From assembly GCF_009709555.1 (NCBI RefSeq), contig NZ_WJBG01000112.1, positions 62,001 to 126,000 of the forward strand: a DNA stretch of 64,000 nucleotides, in the 5' to 3' direction. Made by a program: the position numbers and the translations under genes. Of the stretch, positions 44,837 through 53,081 are shown one piece after another. Below the pieces are notes generated by a model. It searched no databases. It worked only from the letters and a program-made list of their open reading frames with translations, and was not told the origin of the DNA. The first letter of the stretch is position 1; each line of letters begins with the position of its first letter. The stretch is from Streptomyces blattellae. Its GTDB lineage: Bacteria > Actinomycetota > Actinomycetes > Streptomycetales > Streptomycetaceae.

Positions 44837-45169
44837 CGCAGCTTTCGATCTCACCTCGGCGCACGAAAAAATCCCGCGACCGCGGCAACCCTTCCCCGTC
44901 CGGCGGCAACAGAAGGGACGGAAGCGGTCCGGCGGGCGGCTGATGCGCCAGGAGTGGCACAGGAGCGGCATCCGATGCGGCAGAAGGCAACGCACGGCCC
45001 TCTCGGCGGACCGCTTCCGCCCACCGACCGGCCGTCACGTCCCAGTGGTCCAACGCCCGTGTCGTACTCGACGCCGTACTCGATGTCGTACTCGATGTCG
45101 TACGACGATTGCGCGACCGATGTGAAACTTTCCCGCACGATCATGGTCAAACGGGGAAGGTGCCCGGTC
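44837..45169. other. Intergenic region, 333 bp
   Basis: No supported gene. A 12-bp repeat (GTACTCGAYGYC) occurs three times at about 45064-45099. The last 60 bp before the next gene are less GC-rich and probably include its promoter. Nothing else is recognised. Confidence 0.45.
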
Positions 45170-46276
45170 ATGAGCTCCACGAATTTGCCACCTTTCATGC
45201 CGGGTCTTGAACTCTCCCGCCGCTTCTACACAGATGCCGTACGCCCTCTCCTTGAGGAAGCCGCCCCCGGAATCCCGCACTCCGCCGCCCGTATCGGCAG
45301 CGGATCCGAAGTCCTCGGCTTCGACACCCCCCGCTCGGCGGACCATGAATGGGGCCCGCGTCTGCAGCTCTTCCTCCGCCGAAGTGACGTCTCCCGGCAC
45401 GGCGGCCGCATCAGACACGTACTGACCGAGCACCTCCCGAAGACCTTCGAGGGCTACCCGACCCACTTCGCTTCCGCCGGCGACGGCGACATCCGCGTCA
45501 TGCAGGCCACCGACGGACCGGTCCACCACCGCGTCGAAGTCACCCATCGAGCCGCCTGGTTCACCGACGAACTCGGCTTCGACCCGTGGCAGGGCGTCAC
45601 CCCCGCGGACTGGCTGGCCACCCCCACCCAACTCCTCGCCGAGGTCACCGCCGGCGCCGTGTTCCACGACGGCCTCCATGAACTCGGCCCCTTACGCCAC
45701 ACGCTCCGCTGGTATCCGCACGACGTCTGGCTCCACGTCCTGGCCTGTCAATGGCAGCGCATATCCCAGGAGGAGGCCTTCGTCGGCCGCTGCGGCGAAG
45801 TCGGCGACGAACTCGGGTCCGCCGTCGTCGCCGCCCGCCTGGTCCGTGACCTGATGCGGCTGTGCCTCCTCATGGACCGCCGCTATCCGCCGTACGCCAA
45901 ATGGCTCGGCAGCGCCTTCGCCCGCACGCACGCGGCCCCTCACCTCACCCCGGTCCTCACCGCCGCCCTCGCCGCAACGGACTGGCAGTCCCGCGAACGC
46001 CACCTGGCCGACGCCTACGAGATAGCCGCAGGCATCCACAACCAACTCGACCTCACCCCCTGCGTGGACCCGGCCACCCGCCCCTACCACTCCCGCCCCT
46101 TCCGCGTCCTGCACGCCGAACGGTTCACCCGCGCCCTGACCGCCCGCATCACCGACCCCGCCCTCCGGGACCTGCCGACCGTCGGCTCCGCGGACCAGTT
46201 CATGGACAGCACGGACGTCCTGATGCGACCCGAGCTGACGCGAGCGGTGACGGACGTGGTGCGGAAGCCGCGGTGA
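45170..46276 (+). CDS. DUF4037 domain protein (nucleotidyltransferase-like)
   Basis: A 368-residue protein of the DUF4037 family, a nucleotidyltransferase-like group. PGLELSRRFYTDAVRPLLEE, the IGSGSEVLGFDTPRSADHEW segment (a G-S-E/D-x-D-h-E/D style active-site loop) and YPHDVWLHVLACQWQRISQE are conserved. The substrate is unknown. The ATG at 45170 is chosen because GGGGAAGG lies 9 nt upstream; an ATG at 45143 also exists. The stop region is duplicated in a 14-bp tandem repeat. Confidence 0.85.
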   Translation: MSSTNLPPFMPGLELSRRFYTDAVRPLLEEAAPGIPHSAARIGSGSEVLGFDTPRSADHEWGPRLQLFLRRSDVSRHGGRIRHVLTEHLPKTFEGYPTHFASAGDGDIRVMQATDGPVHHRVEVTHRAAWFTDELGFDPWQGVTPADWLATPTQLLAEVTAGAVFHDGLHELGPLRHTLRWYPHDVWLHVLACQWQRISQEEAFVGRCGEVGDELGSAVVAARLVRDLMRLCLLMDRRYPPYAKWLGSAFARTHAAPHLTPVLTAALAATDWQSRERHLADAYEIAAGIHNQLDLTPCVDPATRPYHSRPFRVLHAERFTRALTARITDPALRDLPTVGSADQFMDSTDVLMRPELTRAVTDVVRKPR

Positions 46277-46309
46277 GCGGTGAGCACTGAGCGGTGAGCA
46301 CTGAGCGGT
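46270..46309 (+). repeat. 14-bp tandem repeat overlapping the DUF4037 stop codon
   Basis: GCGGTGAGCACTGA occurs at 46277-46290 and 46291-46304, flanked by partial copies at 46270 (which holds the real TGA) and 46305. Confidence 0.88.
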
Positions 46310-46417
46310 CATTGATGGCCGGTGATCAGAGCCGTGCCTCCCCTGTCGGGCCTGCCTTGTTGGTCCGTTTGGCAGCCCGGATCCCCGGATGCCAGCCCCG
46401 AAGAGCGCTGTGGGAGA

Positions 46418-46437
46418 TATCGGATTAGCCTCCGATA
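46418..46437. promoter_or_regulatory. TATCGGA-N6-TCCGATA dyad upstream of the small secreted protein
   Basis: A perfect 7-bp inverted repeat with a 6-bp spacer, 53 bp before the start codon of the secreted-protein gene. Possible operator; the regulator is unknown. Confidence 0.4.
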
Positions 46438-46490
46438 CGAGCGCAAAGTGGATCTTTTAATGGTGCGCTCTACTCACGCGAGGAGGAGAC

Positions 46491-46745
46491 ATGCGCAAGC
46501 TTCAGAAGGCCGCTGTTGCGGCCGCCATGATTGGTACGTTCAGCTGCATAGCCACCGGCACCGCGACCGCCCAGAGCGCACCCGTCATGTACGGCGGCGG
46601 AGGCTGCAAGTCTCACGACTTGAACGTCGGCCTCCTTGGCCAGGTCGGGCTCCTCAACGGCCTCCTGGGCAATGCGATCAACGGCGAAGGCAACGCGGGC
46701 GGGCAACACCAGCACGTCGGCTCCAGCTGCGGCCAAGGCCACTAG
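46491..46745 (+). CDS. Small secreted protein with two cysteines
   Basis: An 84-residue protein with a Sec signal peptide (KLQK head, hydrophobic core, cleavage near TATAQSA). The mature part of about 55 residues is Gly/Asn-rich, with NVGLLGQVGLLNGLLGNAIN and cysteines C39 and C80 that could form a disulfide. The composition recalls chaplin- or rodlin-like surface peptides, but no defining motif of either is present. Excellent ribosome site (GAGGAGGAGAC) before ATG 46491. A strong terminator follows. Confidence 0.75.
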   Translation: MRKLQKAAVAAAMIGTFSCIATGTATAQSAPVMYGGGGCKSHDLNVGLLGQVGLLNGLLGNAINGEGNAGGQHQHVGSSCGQGH

Positions 46746-46776
46746 CAGCCATCCGACTCTGGTAGCTCACCCCAAC

Positions 46777-46815
46777 GGGCCCCGGCCCCGGGCCACAAGC
46801 CCGGGCCCGGGGCCC
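46777..46815 (+). terminator. Very strong GC hairpin terminator
   Basis: A 17-bp stem, 46777-46793 with 46799-46815, has one mismatch and a 5-nt loop, 32 bp after the small secreted-protein gene. Confidence 0.85.
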
Positions 46816-46965
46816 TGCTTCGTCCCGCGACCGTTTTGCGATCGTTCTGCGGAACCGCTCTGCGAACCGCTCTGCGACCGTTCGAAGCCGTACCGGATTT
46901 GTACCGTGCCCGTGCCCGTGCCCGTACCCGTGCCCGCGGCCCGATCGGCGCTACCGTCGTGTCCC

Positions 46966-47493
46966 ATGATCGTATGGCTCAACGGCACTCATGGCGCAGG
47001 CAAGACGACCACCAGTGCACTCGTGCAGCAACTGGTCCCGGATTCACGGGTGTTCGACGCCGAGAAGGTCGGCGAGACTCTCATGGACATCACGCCGGGG
47101 CTGCCCCGGACGGACAACTTCCAGCACTGGCCGCCATGGCGGCCACTCGTCGTCGAGACCGCCCGCCGCGTACTCGACTACACCGGCGGCACTCTGGTGA
47201 TGCCCATGACGGTCCTGGTCGAGCAGTACTGGCGCGAGATCAGTACCGGCCTCGCCCAACACGCCATCCCGGTACGGCACTTCGTCCTCCACGCGGACCA
47301 GGACACCCTCCGCGGGCGCATCGCGGGGGACACCGTTCTTGGCCCCAACTCCCCGTTCCGTCTCCAGTACCTTGAGCCCTACGCCGAGGCGGCCCGCACC
47401 TGGCTGCACGCCGAGGCCGAGGTCGTCGACACCACACACCTCACGCCCGCCCAGGCCGCCCAGCAGATCGCAGAGGCCCTCAAGGGCGCTTGA
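46966..47493 (+). CDS. P-loop kinase-like protein, TmrB family
   Basis: A 175-residue P-loop protein. Walker A is NGTHGAGKTTTS, followed by VFDAEKVGETLMDITPGLP, FQHWPPWRPLVVETARRVLD and GGTLVMPMTVLVEQYW, which parallel Bacillus tunicamycin-resistance protein TmrB. TmrB lowers the effective tunicamycin level; most homologues are uncharacterised. The ATG at 46966 begins the Walker region. A GTGCCC repeat (about 46909-46936) lies immediately upstream. Confidence 0.8.
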   Translation: MIVWLNGTHGAGKTTTSALVQQLVPDSRVFDAEKVGETLMDITPGLPRTDNFQHWPPWRPLVVETARRVLDYTGGTLVMPMTVLVEQYWREISTGLAQHAIPVRHFVLHADQDTLRGRIAGDTVLGPNSPFRLQYLEPYAEAARTWLHAEAEVVDTTHLTPAQAAQQIAEALKGA

Positions 47494-47819
47494 CGGAGCG
47501 TGCGACAGGCGACAGCGCTGCTTCCTCCCGGCGGCGTGGATGAGGGTCCGCGAAGCTGTGAATGGAGTAGTTGCCCTTGCGAACCGGATACCTGTCCACT
47601 ACGTTGAGCTAATCGGACGAAAGCAGTCCGCTTAGGTTCGTCGCAGAGGCGGCCGCGGGCGAGAGTGAGTGCCCGTCGACACGCAACCCAGCGCCGTCAC
47701 CAGCACTCGTCAAGAGCCTCGACCTCGGGCTTCGCGCCCCGAGGAGGCCGCCCCGTCCAGCACGGCGGAGATCGTCTGATGCCAATCCCACCTCATCAGC
47801 CGCCGTCGAAAGGATTTCC
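47494..47819. other. Intergenic region, 326 bp
   Basis: No gene is supported; short frames show no recognisable family. The promoter of the dienelactone-hydrolase-like gene is expected here. Confidence 0.4.
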
Positions 47820-48620
47820 GTGACCGATCACGACGTGACAACGTCAGACGTTCGCCTCGGTTCGCTTCGCCTCCATGTGGCACGGGCACCGCAAGCGCAG
47901 GGAGGTGTACTGCTCTACCCCACCATGAGGGGCCTTGACGACAAGATGCAGGCGACCGCACGGGCCTTCGCCGATGCCGGCATGTCCGCGGTCGTGTGGG
48001 ACCCCTACAACGGTGAGGGGCCCGCCGGCATGGCGACGCCCGCAGAACCGGGCAAGATGCCGCCGCCCGACCTCGTCTTCAAGATGATGGCCAAGTTGAA
48101 CGAGCTTGAGGACCGGAGCATGGTCCGCGACCTGACGTCGGTCGTCGACTACATGCAGGACGAACTCGGGCTCGCGTCCATCGCCGGGATCGGGTGGTGC
48201 TTCGGCGGCCGTGTCGCCCTCGTCCATGCGGGCAGCGACGACCGGATCTGCGCGGTGAGCGCCTCCCACCCCACGATCTGGGGTGACACACCGATCGAGT
48301 TCATGGGCAAGTCCCTCAGCAGCGCTGACTTCCCCGGAGAAACACTGGACGCGTTCGAGCTCGCGGCTTCGATCAATGGCCCGGTGCAGATCTGCCACCC
48401 GGGCGAGGACTTCGTACCGCAACCCGTCTACGACAAGCTGCTGGCGTCGCTGCGCGCCCGTCCGGAACGGACAGTCTACGAGTTCTTCCCCGGCGCCAGT
48501 CATGGTTTCTCGTTCGCGCCGGGAGAGGCGAACGAGAAGGCCCGCCGCCAGGCGTGGTCCACAACGCTGGCCCTGTTCTCCGAGCGCTTTGAGCCGCTTG
48601 AGGCCGCATCAGTCAGTTGA
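47820..48620 (+). CDS. Dienelactone hydrolase family protein
   Basis: A 266-residue alpha/beta hydrolase of the DLH family. The nucleophile is C127 in GIGWCFGGRVAL, and the Asp and His are probably in CHPGEDFVPQP and PGASHGFSFAPGE. VLLYPTMRGLDDKMQATARA is the family N-terminal block. DLH enzymes open dienelactones in chlorocatechol breakdown, but many homologues have other ester substrates and no aromatic pathway is adjacent. The start is GTG 47820. Confidence 0.85.
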   Translation: MTDHDVTTSDVRLGSLRLHVARAPQAQGGVLLYPTMRGLDDKMQATARAFADAGMSAVVWDPYNGEGPAGMATPAEPGKMPPPDLVFKMMAKLNELEDRSMVRDLTSVVDYMQDELGLASIAGIGWCFGGRVALVHAGSDDRICAVSASHPTIWGDTPIEFMGKSLSSADFPGETLDAFELAASINGPVQICHPGEDFVPQPVYDKLLASLRARPERTVYEFFPGASHGFSFAPGEANEKARRQAWSTTLALFSERFEPLEAASVS

Positions 48621-48803
48621 CCAGGACGTCGGCGTATGCGCGTTCACGTGACGCCTGATTCCTGGCGATCTGCCCATTCGGCGCCGCGGCGGCACGTGAC
48701 AGGCACGGCTTCCAAGATCATGGACTTCTCAACGCCCCCGTGATCCGAGCGGAAGACCGTGCCTGCCTACGCTTCACGAGCAGTCCCACCTGCCTTGCTT
48801 CGC

Positions 48804-48834
48804 CCATGCCGTTTAGCAAAGCTAAACGGCATGG
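48804..48834 (-). terminator. Hairpin terminator of the DedA gene
   Basis: A perfect 14-bp stem (CCATGCCGTTTAGC with GCTAAACGGCATGG) has an AAA loop and lies 3 bp beyond the DedA stop codon, read on the minus strand. Confidence 0.8.
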
Positions 48835-48836
48835 AA

Positions 48837-49571
48837 TCAGCCCGCCGGTTCGAGTTCCGAATCCGCGGATTGCGTGAGTTTGAATTTCCTGCGACGCTTT
48901 CGCACCACGAGGGTGACAGCCACGGTCACTGGCACCGCGACGACGATGATGGCGATCACGCCGCCGGAATTCAGGCTCGCGACGAATCCGATGCCCAGCA
49001 GGAGGGAAATCGCCTGGGAGCAGGCCGCACCTATTGTCATCGGCGGCAGGAATTTGCGGTACGGCATGCCCGCCGCGGCGGCCACGGGAGGAACAAAGCC
49101 TTGCAGGAGCGGTATGAGGCGCCCGACGAATACCGCCCAGGTGCCGTGTTTGTGCACCATGTTTTCGACCCTGTCCCAGCGCTGCGTACCTTCCCGCTTG
49201 ACGAGCTTGGTATCGCGTAGCGCCGGGCCGACACGGCGGCCGATTTCGAATCCGATCAGGTTGCCCACAATGGTGCCGACCGTGAGGAGTGCCCATATGA
49301 GCAGGAACTCAGGCACCGAGTCCACGGCGACCGGGCCGATCACCACGGCCGGCTGGAGCGGGATGAAGAGCCCGACACCGACGATGCCTTCACAGAGACC
49401 AAGGATAACCGCGGCCGCCAGTAGCCCCGGTCCCGCCAACGACTGCACCCAATCCAGCACATCGGACAATTCCAGCCACCTCTCGAATAAGCCTCCAGTA
49501 ATTGGCAGGCTACCGTGATTTTGCTGATTACTTTTTGAGAACGATCCTGGGGCCGATTTCGAATTCGTCAT
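48837..49571 (-). CDS. DedA family membrane protein
   Basis: A 244-residue DedA/SNARE-associated membrane protein, a family now linked to lipid-carrier flipping and membrane homeostasis. It shows LGLCEGIVGVGLFIPLQPAV, GTIVGNLIGFEIGRRVGPAL, HKHGTWAVFVGRLIPLLQGF (the conserved GRFxPxxR region, altered) and a basic C terminus. The start is uncertain: ATG 49571 lacks a strong ribosome site, and a TTG near 49479 after AGGTGG would give a shorter protein beginning nearer the conserved domain. Confidence 0.82.
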   Translation of the reverse strand: MTNSKSAPGSFSKSNQQNHGSLPITGGLFERWLELSDVLDWVQSLAGPGLLAAAVILGLCEGIVGVGLFIPLQPAVVIGPVAVDSVPEFLLIWALLTVGTIVGNLIGFEIGRRVGPALRDTKLVKREGTQRWDRVENMVHKHGTWAVFVGRLIPLLQGFVPPVAAAAGMPYRKFLPPMTIGAACSQAISLLLGIGFVASLNSGGVIAIIVVAVPVTVAVTLVVRKRRRKFKLTQSADSELEPAG

Positions 49572-50258
49572 CAGCCCAACGTGGACCACGAAACAGGACT
49601 CTTCTGCGATGCTGGCCATGGTTGCGCTTTCGCGCCACAACTAGCCCTGAAGGCGGCTCGGCTTCGCGACAGTTTCCGAGAGGTCGGAACTGATCAGCGG
49701 CGGGAACGTCTTTCGCGAGAACGCGGGTTCATGGCAGCGGAATCCTTCATGCGTGACAGGGGCGAGCGGCCAGGCATCCAATGTGAGAGGTCGCCTGCCC
49801 ACGCAGGGCGACGATAACAAGTATGTCGTCCTGCAAACAAGGGGACAGTATTCTGTCAACTGGCTGTGGAAAGTCGCCAACGTGTGAAGCTGACACGATG
49901 TCCGGTTTCCTGAGGACCAGAACACAAGCAGCAACTGCGACGCGACAGCCGGCCGTCGACTCCGGGGTCAACAACGTGAGCTTGGGCAACGTGGTGTTGC
50001 GGGACTTGCCGTTGGTGACACAGGCCGATGCCCGTGAAACCAAGATGCTTCGACGGACATCGGTCGGGTAGCGTGCGGACCATGTCGAGTCCTGAGTCAG
50101 ACAAGGCGGGGGCTTTCGGTCACGCCGTCAGCCCCCTGAACCACTGAACTCGTAGCCCTGTCCTCGCGCCGCTTTCTGCGGTGGGACGAGCGTGCGCCTG
50201 GGGCTGGCCGCGGTGACGAGATGACCTTCTCGTGCCTCTCTCACCTCGGAGCCACTCG
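49572..50258. other. Intergenic region, 687 bp, no gene supported
   Basis: Noticeably lower GC than its surroundings, with only short frames lacking codon bias. GGGGGCT at 50108-50114 pairs with AGCCCCC at 50130-50136 (possible terminator or attenuator), and ACGAGA/TCTCGT lies near 50215-50232, upstream of the chloramphenicol exporter. It marks the left edge of the second accessory island. Confidence 0.45.
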
Positions 50259-51446
50259 ATGCCTCTGCCGCTGTATCTGCTTGCCATGGCGGTCTTCGCT
50301 ATGGGCACCTCGGAGTTCATGCTCGCCGGCCTCTTGCCGGACATCGCCTCAGATCTTGATGTCACCGTCGGGACAGCAGGCGTCCTCACCTCGGCTTTCG
50401 CGATCGGCATGATCGTCGGCGCCCCTTTTGTAGCCGCGCTTGCCCGTAACTGGCCCAGGCGTGCCGGCCTTCTCGGGTTCGTGCTCGTTTTCGCGGCAGC
50501 TCACGCCGTGGGTGCCGTCACCACGAGCTTCCCCATCCTGTTCGCCACCCGAGTCGTCGCGGCGCTCGCGAACGCGGGGTTCCTTGCCGTCGCTCTGACA
50601 GCTGCCGCCACGCTGGTCCCGCCCGACAGGAAGGGACGCGCGCTGGCCGTGCTGCTGTCGGGCACGACGGTGGCCACGATCGCCGGTGTCCCTGGTGGGT
50701 CGGTGCTCGGCACATTGCTCGGCTGGCGGGCCGCATTCTGGGCTGTCGCCGCTCTCTGTCTGCCCGCCGCTCTCGGCATCCTGAAGGGAATCCCGGCAGG
50801 ACGTGATGGGGACGAGGCGGCTGGCAGGCCGGCGTTGCGAGCGGAGTTCGCCCAGCTCACCAGGCCGCGGCTGATCCTGGTGATGCTGCTCGGTGCGCTG
50901 GTGAACGCGGCAACGTTCGGAAGCCTCACCTTCCTCGCCCCCGTGGTGACCGACAGCGCCGGGCTGGGCGAGTTGTGGATCTCTGTCGCTCTGGTGCTCT
51001 TCGGTGCCGGTTCCTTCCTAGGCGTCACCGTCGCCGGCCGGCTGTCCGACCGACGTCCCGGTCTGGTCATAGCAGTCGGCGGTCCGTTGCTGCTCATCGG
51101 CTGGCCGACCCTGGCAGTGCTGGCCAACGAGCCGGTCGCCCTGTTCATCCTCGTGTTCGTGCAGGGCGCGCTGTCGTTCGCGCTGGGCAGCACGCTGATT
51201 ACGCGGGTCCTCTACGAGGCCGCGGGAGCCCCCACCATGGCCGGCTCGTATGCGACTGCGGCGCTCAACGTGGGCGCCGCAGTCGGCCCCGTCATCGCTG
51301 CGGCCGCCCTCAGCACCGAAGCCGGGACCCTCGGGCCGCTCTGGGCGAGCGGACTCCTCGTCGCGGTGGCGCTGCTCATCGCGTTCCCCCTCCTCACCGC
51401 CATCACCGCCATCACCGCCGACCCGAGCACCGAGGTGCTCCGGTGA
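50259..51446 (+). CDS. cmlR: MFS exporter, CmlR/Cmx-type chloramphenicol resistance
   Basis: A 395-residue major-facilitator drug exporter with 12 predicted helices. The N-terminal MGTSEFMLAGLLPDIASDL and the stretches VAGVPGGSVLGTLLGWRA-like TIAGVPGGSVLGTLLGWRAA and SFALGSTLITRVLYEAAGAP closely match the Streptomyces CmlR proteins known to expel chloramphenicol. The ATG at 50259 has GGAG 7 nt upstream and matches CmlR N termini; a GTG at 50232 is less likely. Directly followed by IS debris. Confidence 0.87.
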   Translation: MPLPLYLLAMAVFAMGTSEFMLAGLLPDIASDLDVTVGTAGVLTSAFAIGMIVGAPFVAALARNWPRRAGLLGFVLVFAAAHAVGAVTTSFPILFATRVVAALANAGFLAVALTAAATLVPPDRKGRALAVLLSGTTVATIAGVPGGSVLGTLLGWRAAFWAVAALCLPAALGILKGIPAGRDGDEAAGRPALRAEFAQLTRPRLILVMLLGALVNAATFGSLTFLAPVVTDSAGLGELWISVALVLFGAGSFLGVTVAGRLSDRRPGLVIAVGGPLLLIGWPTLAVLANEPVALFILVFVQGALSFALGSTLITRVLYEAAGAPTMAGSYATAALNVGAAVGPVIAAAALSTEAGTLGPLWASGLLVAVALLIAFPLLTAITAITADPSTEVLR

Positions 51447-51617
51447 CATGCGAACGCCCCCTTGAACATCGAGGGACGCCGAAGGCTCGTGGAACGCTGC
51501 CGCACCCGTCCGATCGCGCACGTGGCCGCCGAGGCCGGTGTCTCCCGCGCCTGCCTGCCCAAGTGGAAGAACCGGTACGACACGCACGGAGAAGCCGGGC
51601 TGACCTTCCCCTCGTAG
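51447..51617 (+). pseudogene. IS481-family transposase N-terminal fragment
   Basis: A 56-codon frame reads NAPLNIEGRRRLVERCRTRP, then IAHVAAEAGVSRACLPKW and RYDTHGEAGL, the typical N-terminal HTH of IS481 transposases. The codon that should start it is not preserved (CATGCG). It is cut off by the left end of the IS3 element. Confidence 0.8.
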
Positions 51618-51652
51618 CGTAGAGACCCTGACTGCAGGGGAAGTTGAGGGTC

Positions 51653-51943
51653 ATGGCGGGCAAGAGGAGGAAGTTCGACGCGGAGTTCCGTGAGGGGGCT
51701 GTGCGGATCGTCGCCGAGACCGGCAAGCCGATCGCGCAGGTCGCGCAGGATCTCGGTATCAACGAGACCACGCTGGCGAGTTGGGTGTCGCGGGCCCGCA
51801 GGGTCGGCGGGGCCCCAGCGACGGGTGAGAGCGAGGAGCTCGCGCGGCTGCGGCGGGAGAACGCGCAGCTGAAGAAGGACAACAAGGAGCTGGCCATGGA
51901 GCGTGATGTGCTCAAACGCTGCATGGTCTTGTGGGTGAAGTAG
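51653..51943 (+). CDS. IS3-family transposase OrfA
   Basis: A 96-residue OrfA: an HTH domain ([36 protein letters not shown]) followed by a leucine-zipper-like coiled coil ([34 protein letters not shown]). The frame is intact and overlaps orfB by 13 bp, the arrangement used for programmed -1 frameshifting. Confidence 0.87.
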   Translation: MAGKRRKFDAEFREGAVRIVAETGKPIAQVAQDLGINETTLASWVSRARRVGGAPATGESEELARLRRENAQLKKDNKELAMERDVLKRCMVLWVK

Positions 51944-52672
51944 CTGTGGCGGACCCGGCGGTGCTCGTCGGGGTGATCAGCGACCAGAAGACCGTGCACA
52001 GCATTCCGTACCGCACCTCCTGTCGGGCGCTGGGCGTGTCGGAGGCGTGGTTCTACAAGTGGCGCCGCAGGCCGTCCGAGCCGACGAAACGCGAGGTCAG
52101 ACGCGCAGAGCTGGCCGAGAAGATCCGCTGCTTCTTCGACCGCTCGGGCCGGACGTACGGCTCGCCGAGGATCACGCTGGATCTGTGGGAGGAGGGCTGG
52201 CAGGTATCGCGGAACACGCGGCGGAGGACATCGACGCGGTCGCAACCACGCTCAACAGTCGCCCCCGCAGGAGCCTCGGTTGGAAGACACCCGCCGAAGC
52301 CCTCAACGACCATCTACTATCGATCACATAAGCCGGTGTTGCATCCACTGGTTGAACCTGGCGAATACACGTCCGAGGCGTTCCAGCAGCTGTGCGGCCG
52401 CTGGGGCGTGGTGCAGTTCGATGGGGCGCGTCGGGTCGGCGCTGGACGACGCCGCCGCGGAGTCGTTCCACTCGGTCCTCAAGGTCGAGTACATCCACCG
52501 GCACACCTTCGCCACCCGCACCGAGGCCCGGCTGAAGACCGCCACATGGATCGCGGACTTCTACAACACGAAACGCCGTCACAGCGCGGCCGGCGGGAAG
52601 CCGCCCGTCGAGTTCGAACGGATCATCCAGGAAGCGGGAGCGCGGACCGATCAGGAAGACCGGGCCGCATAA
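51931..52672 (+). pseudogene. IS3-family transposase OrfB, disrupted
   Basis: The 5' part (SCRALGVSEAWFYKWRRRPS, GRTYGSPRITLDLWEEGWQV) is normal. At about 52215 it is replaced by IS30 sequence. OrfB resumes near 52360 (YTSEAFQQLCGRWGVVQ) and shifts frame near 52420 into MGRVGSALDDAAAESFHSVL, ending NTKRRHSAAGGKPPVEF and stop at 52672. Catalytic core residues are lost with the missing segment. Confidence 0.8.
52222..52360 (+). mobile_element. IS30-family right-end fragment
   Basis: The frame EDIDAVATTLNSRPRRSLGW-KTPAEALNDHLLSIT ends at TAA 52329-52331. It is the characteristic C terminus of IS30 transposases and is followed by GTGTTGCATCCACTGGTTGA resembling an IS30 terminal repeat. Inserted or recombined into the IS3 orfB. 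Confidence 0.7.
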
Positions 52673-52883
52673 CCAACGTCTCTACGAAACCCGGGGATTG
52701 ACAGCTACCCGCTTCGCCCAGTCCACCATTGATCCGCCCATAATCTGCTCCACGCCCTTCGTGGCCCTGAGCTGTGCTGGAATCCTTCCCCGGAGTGTGT
52801 CGGCTATCCAGTCGAACGCTCACGCACTGCGCGTACGGCGCTATTCATTGCGGCGGCCTGTTGAGGTGATCGGTTCCTACGGC

Positions 52884-53081
52884 CTACTTCACCGAAGCGG
52901 CCAAGAACATGCCCCACGCCTCAGCTGACACCGGGACATGAGGCGCCTGAGGCTGCTTGGAGTCCCGTAGCAGCACGCCACCCGGTGCGAAGGCTGCCTC
53001 CACGCACTCGGTGGCGTTGCCGCCGCTGTACGACGACTTGAACCAGACGAGTTCGGGGACGGGCTGGGGCCGAACGGACAT
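52884..53081 (-). CDS. DUF397 small protein
   Basis: A 65-residue DUF397 protein with the signature ELVWFKSSYSGGNATECVEA, the LLRDSKQPQAPHVPVS block and a C-terminal EAWGMFLAA. Unlike the copy at 19.6 kb it keeps the family cysteine. Its ATG directly follows the TGA of the HTH-DUF5753 gene (TGAATG), so the pair is co-translated. Confidence 0.88.
   Translation of the reverse strand: MSVRPQPVPELVWFKSSYSGGNATECVEAAFAPGGVLLRDSKQPQAPHVPVSAEAWGMFLAASVK

Larger units (their letters stand above)
51599..52705 (+). mobile_element. Degenerate IS3-family element carrying an IS30 fragment
   Basis: Imperfect terminal inverted repeats pair 51599-51626 with 52678-52705 (20 of 28 positions match, ending in TAGAGAC / GTCTCTA). 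Between them are an intact orfA and an orfB broken by an inserted IS30 segment, a deletion and a frameshift. At about 1.1 kb it is shorter than a full IS3 element. No clear target duplication is seen. Confidence 0.8.

Noticed and set aside
46491..46745. Chaplin or rodlin gene
   Set aside because: Secretion signal, size and two cysteines fit loosely, but the chaplin domain pattern and rodlin sequence features are absent, so it is left as a small secreted protein.
48718..48836. Possible IS remnant upstream of the DedA terminator
   Set aside because: A few words look IS-like, but there is no terminal repeat and no frame with transposase motifs; the hairpin is better explained as the DedA terminator.
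49747..50071. Short frames on both strands in the 49.6-50.2 kb gap, considered as a transposase remnant
   Set aside because: No transposase motif or inverted ends could be identified, and codon usage is unlike the neighbours.
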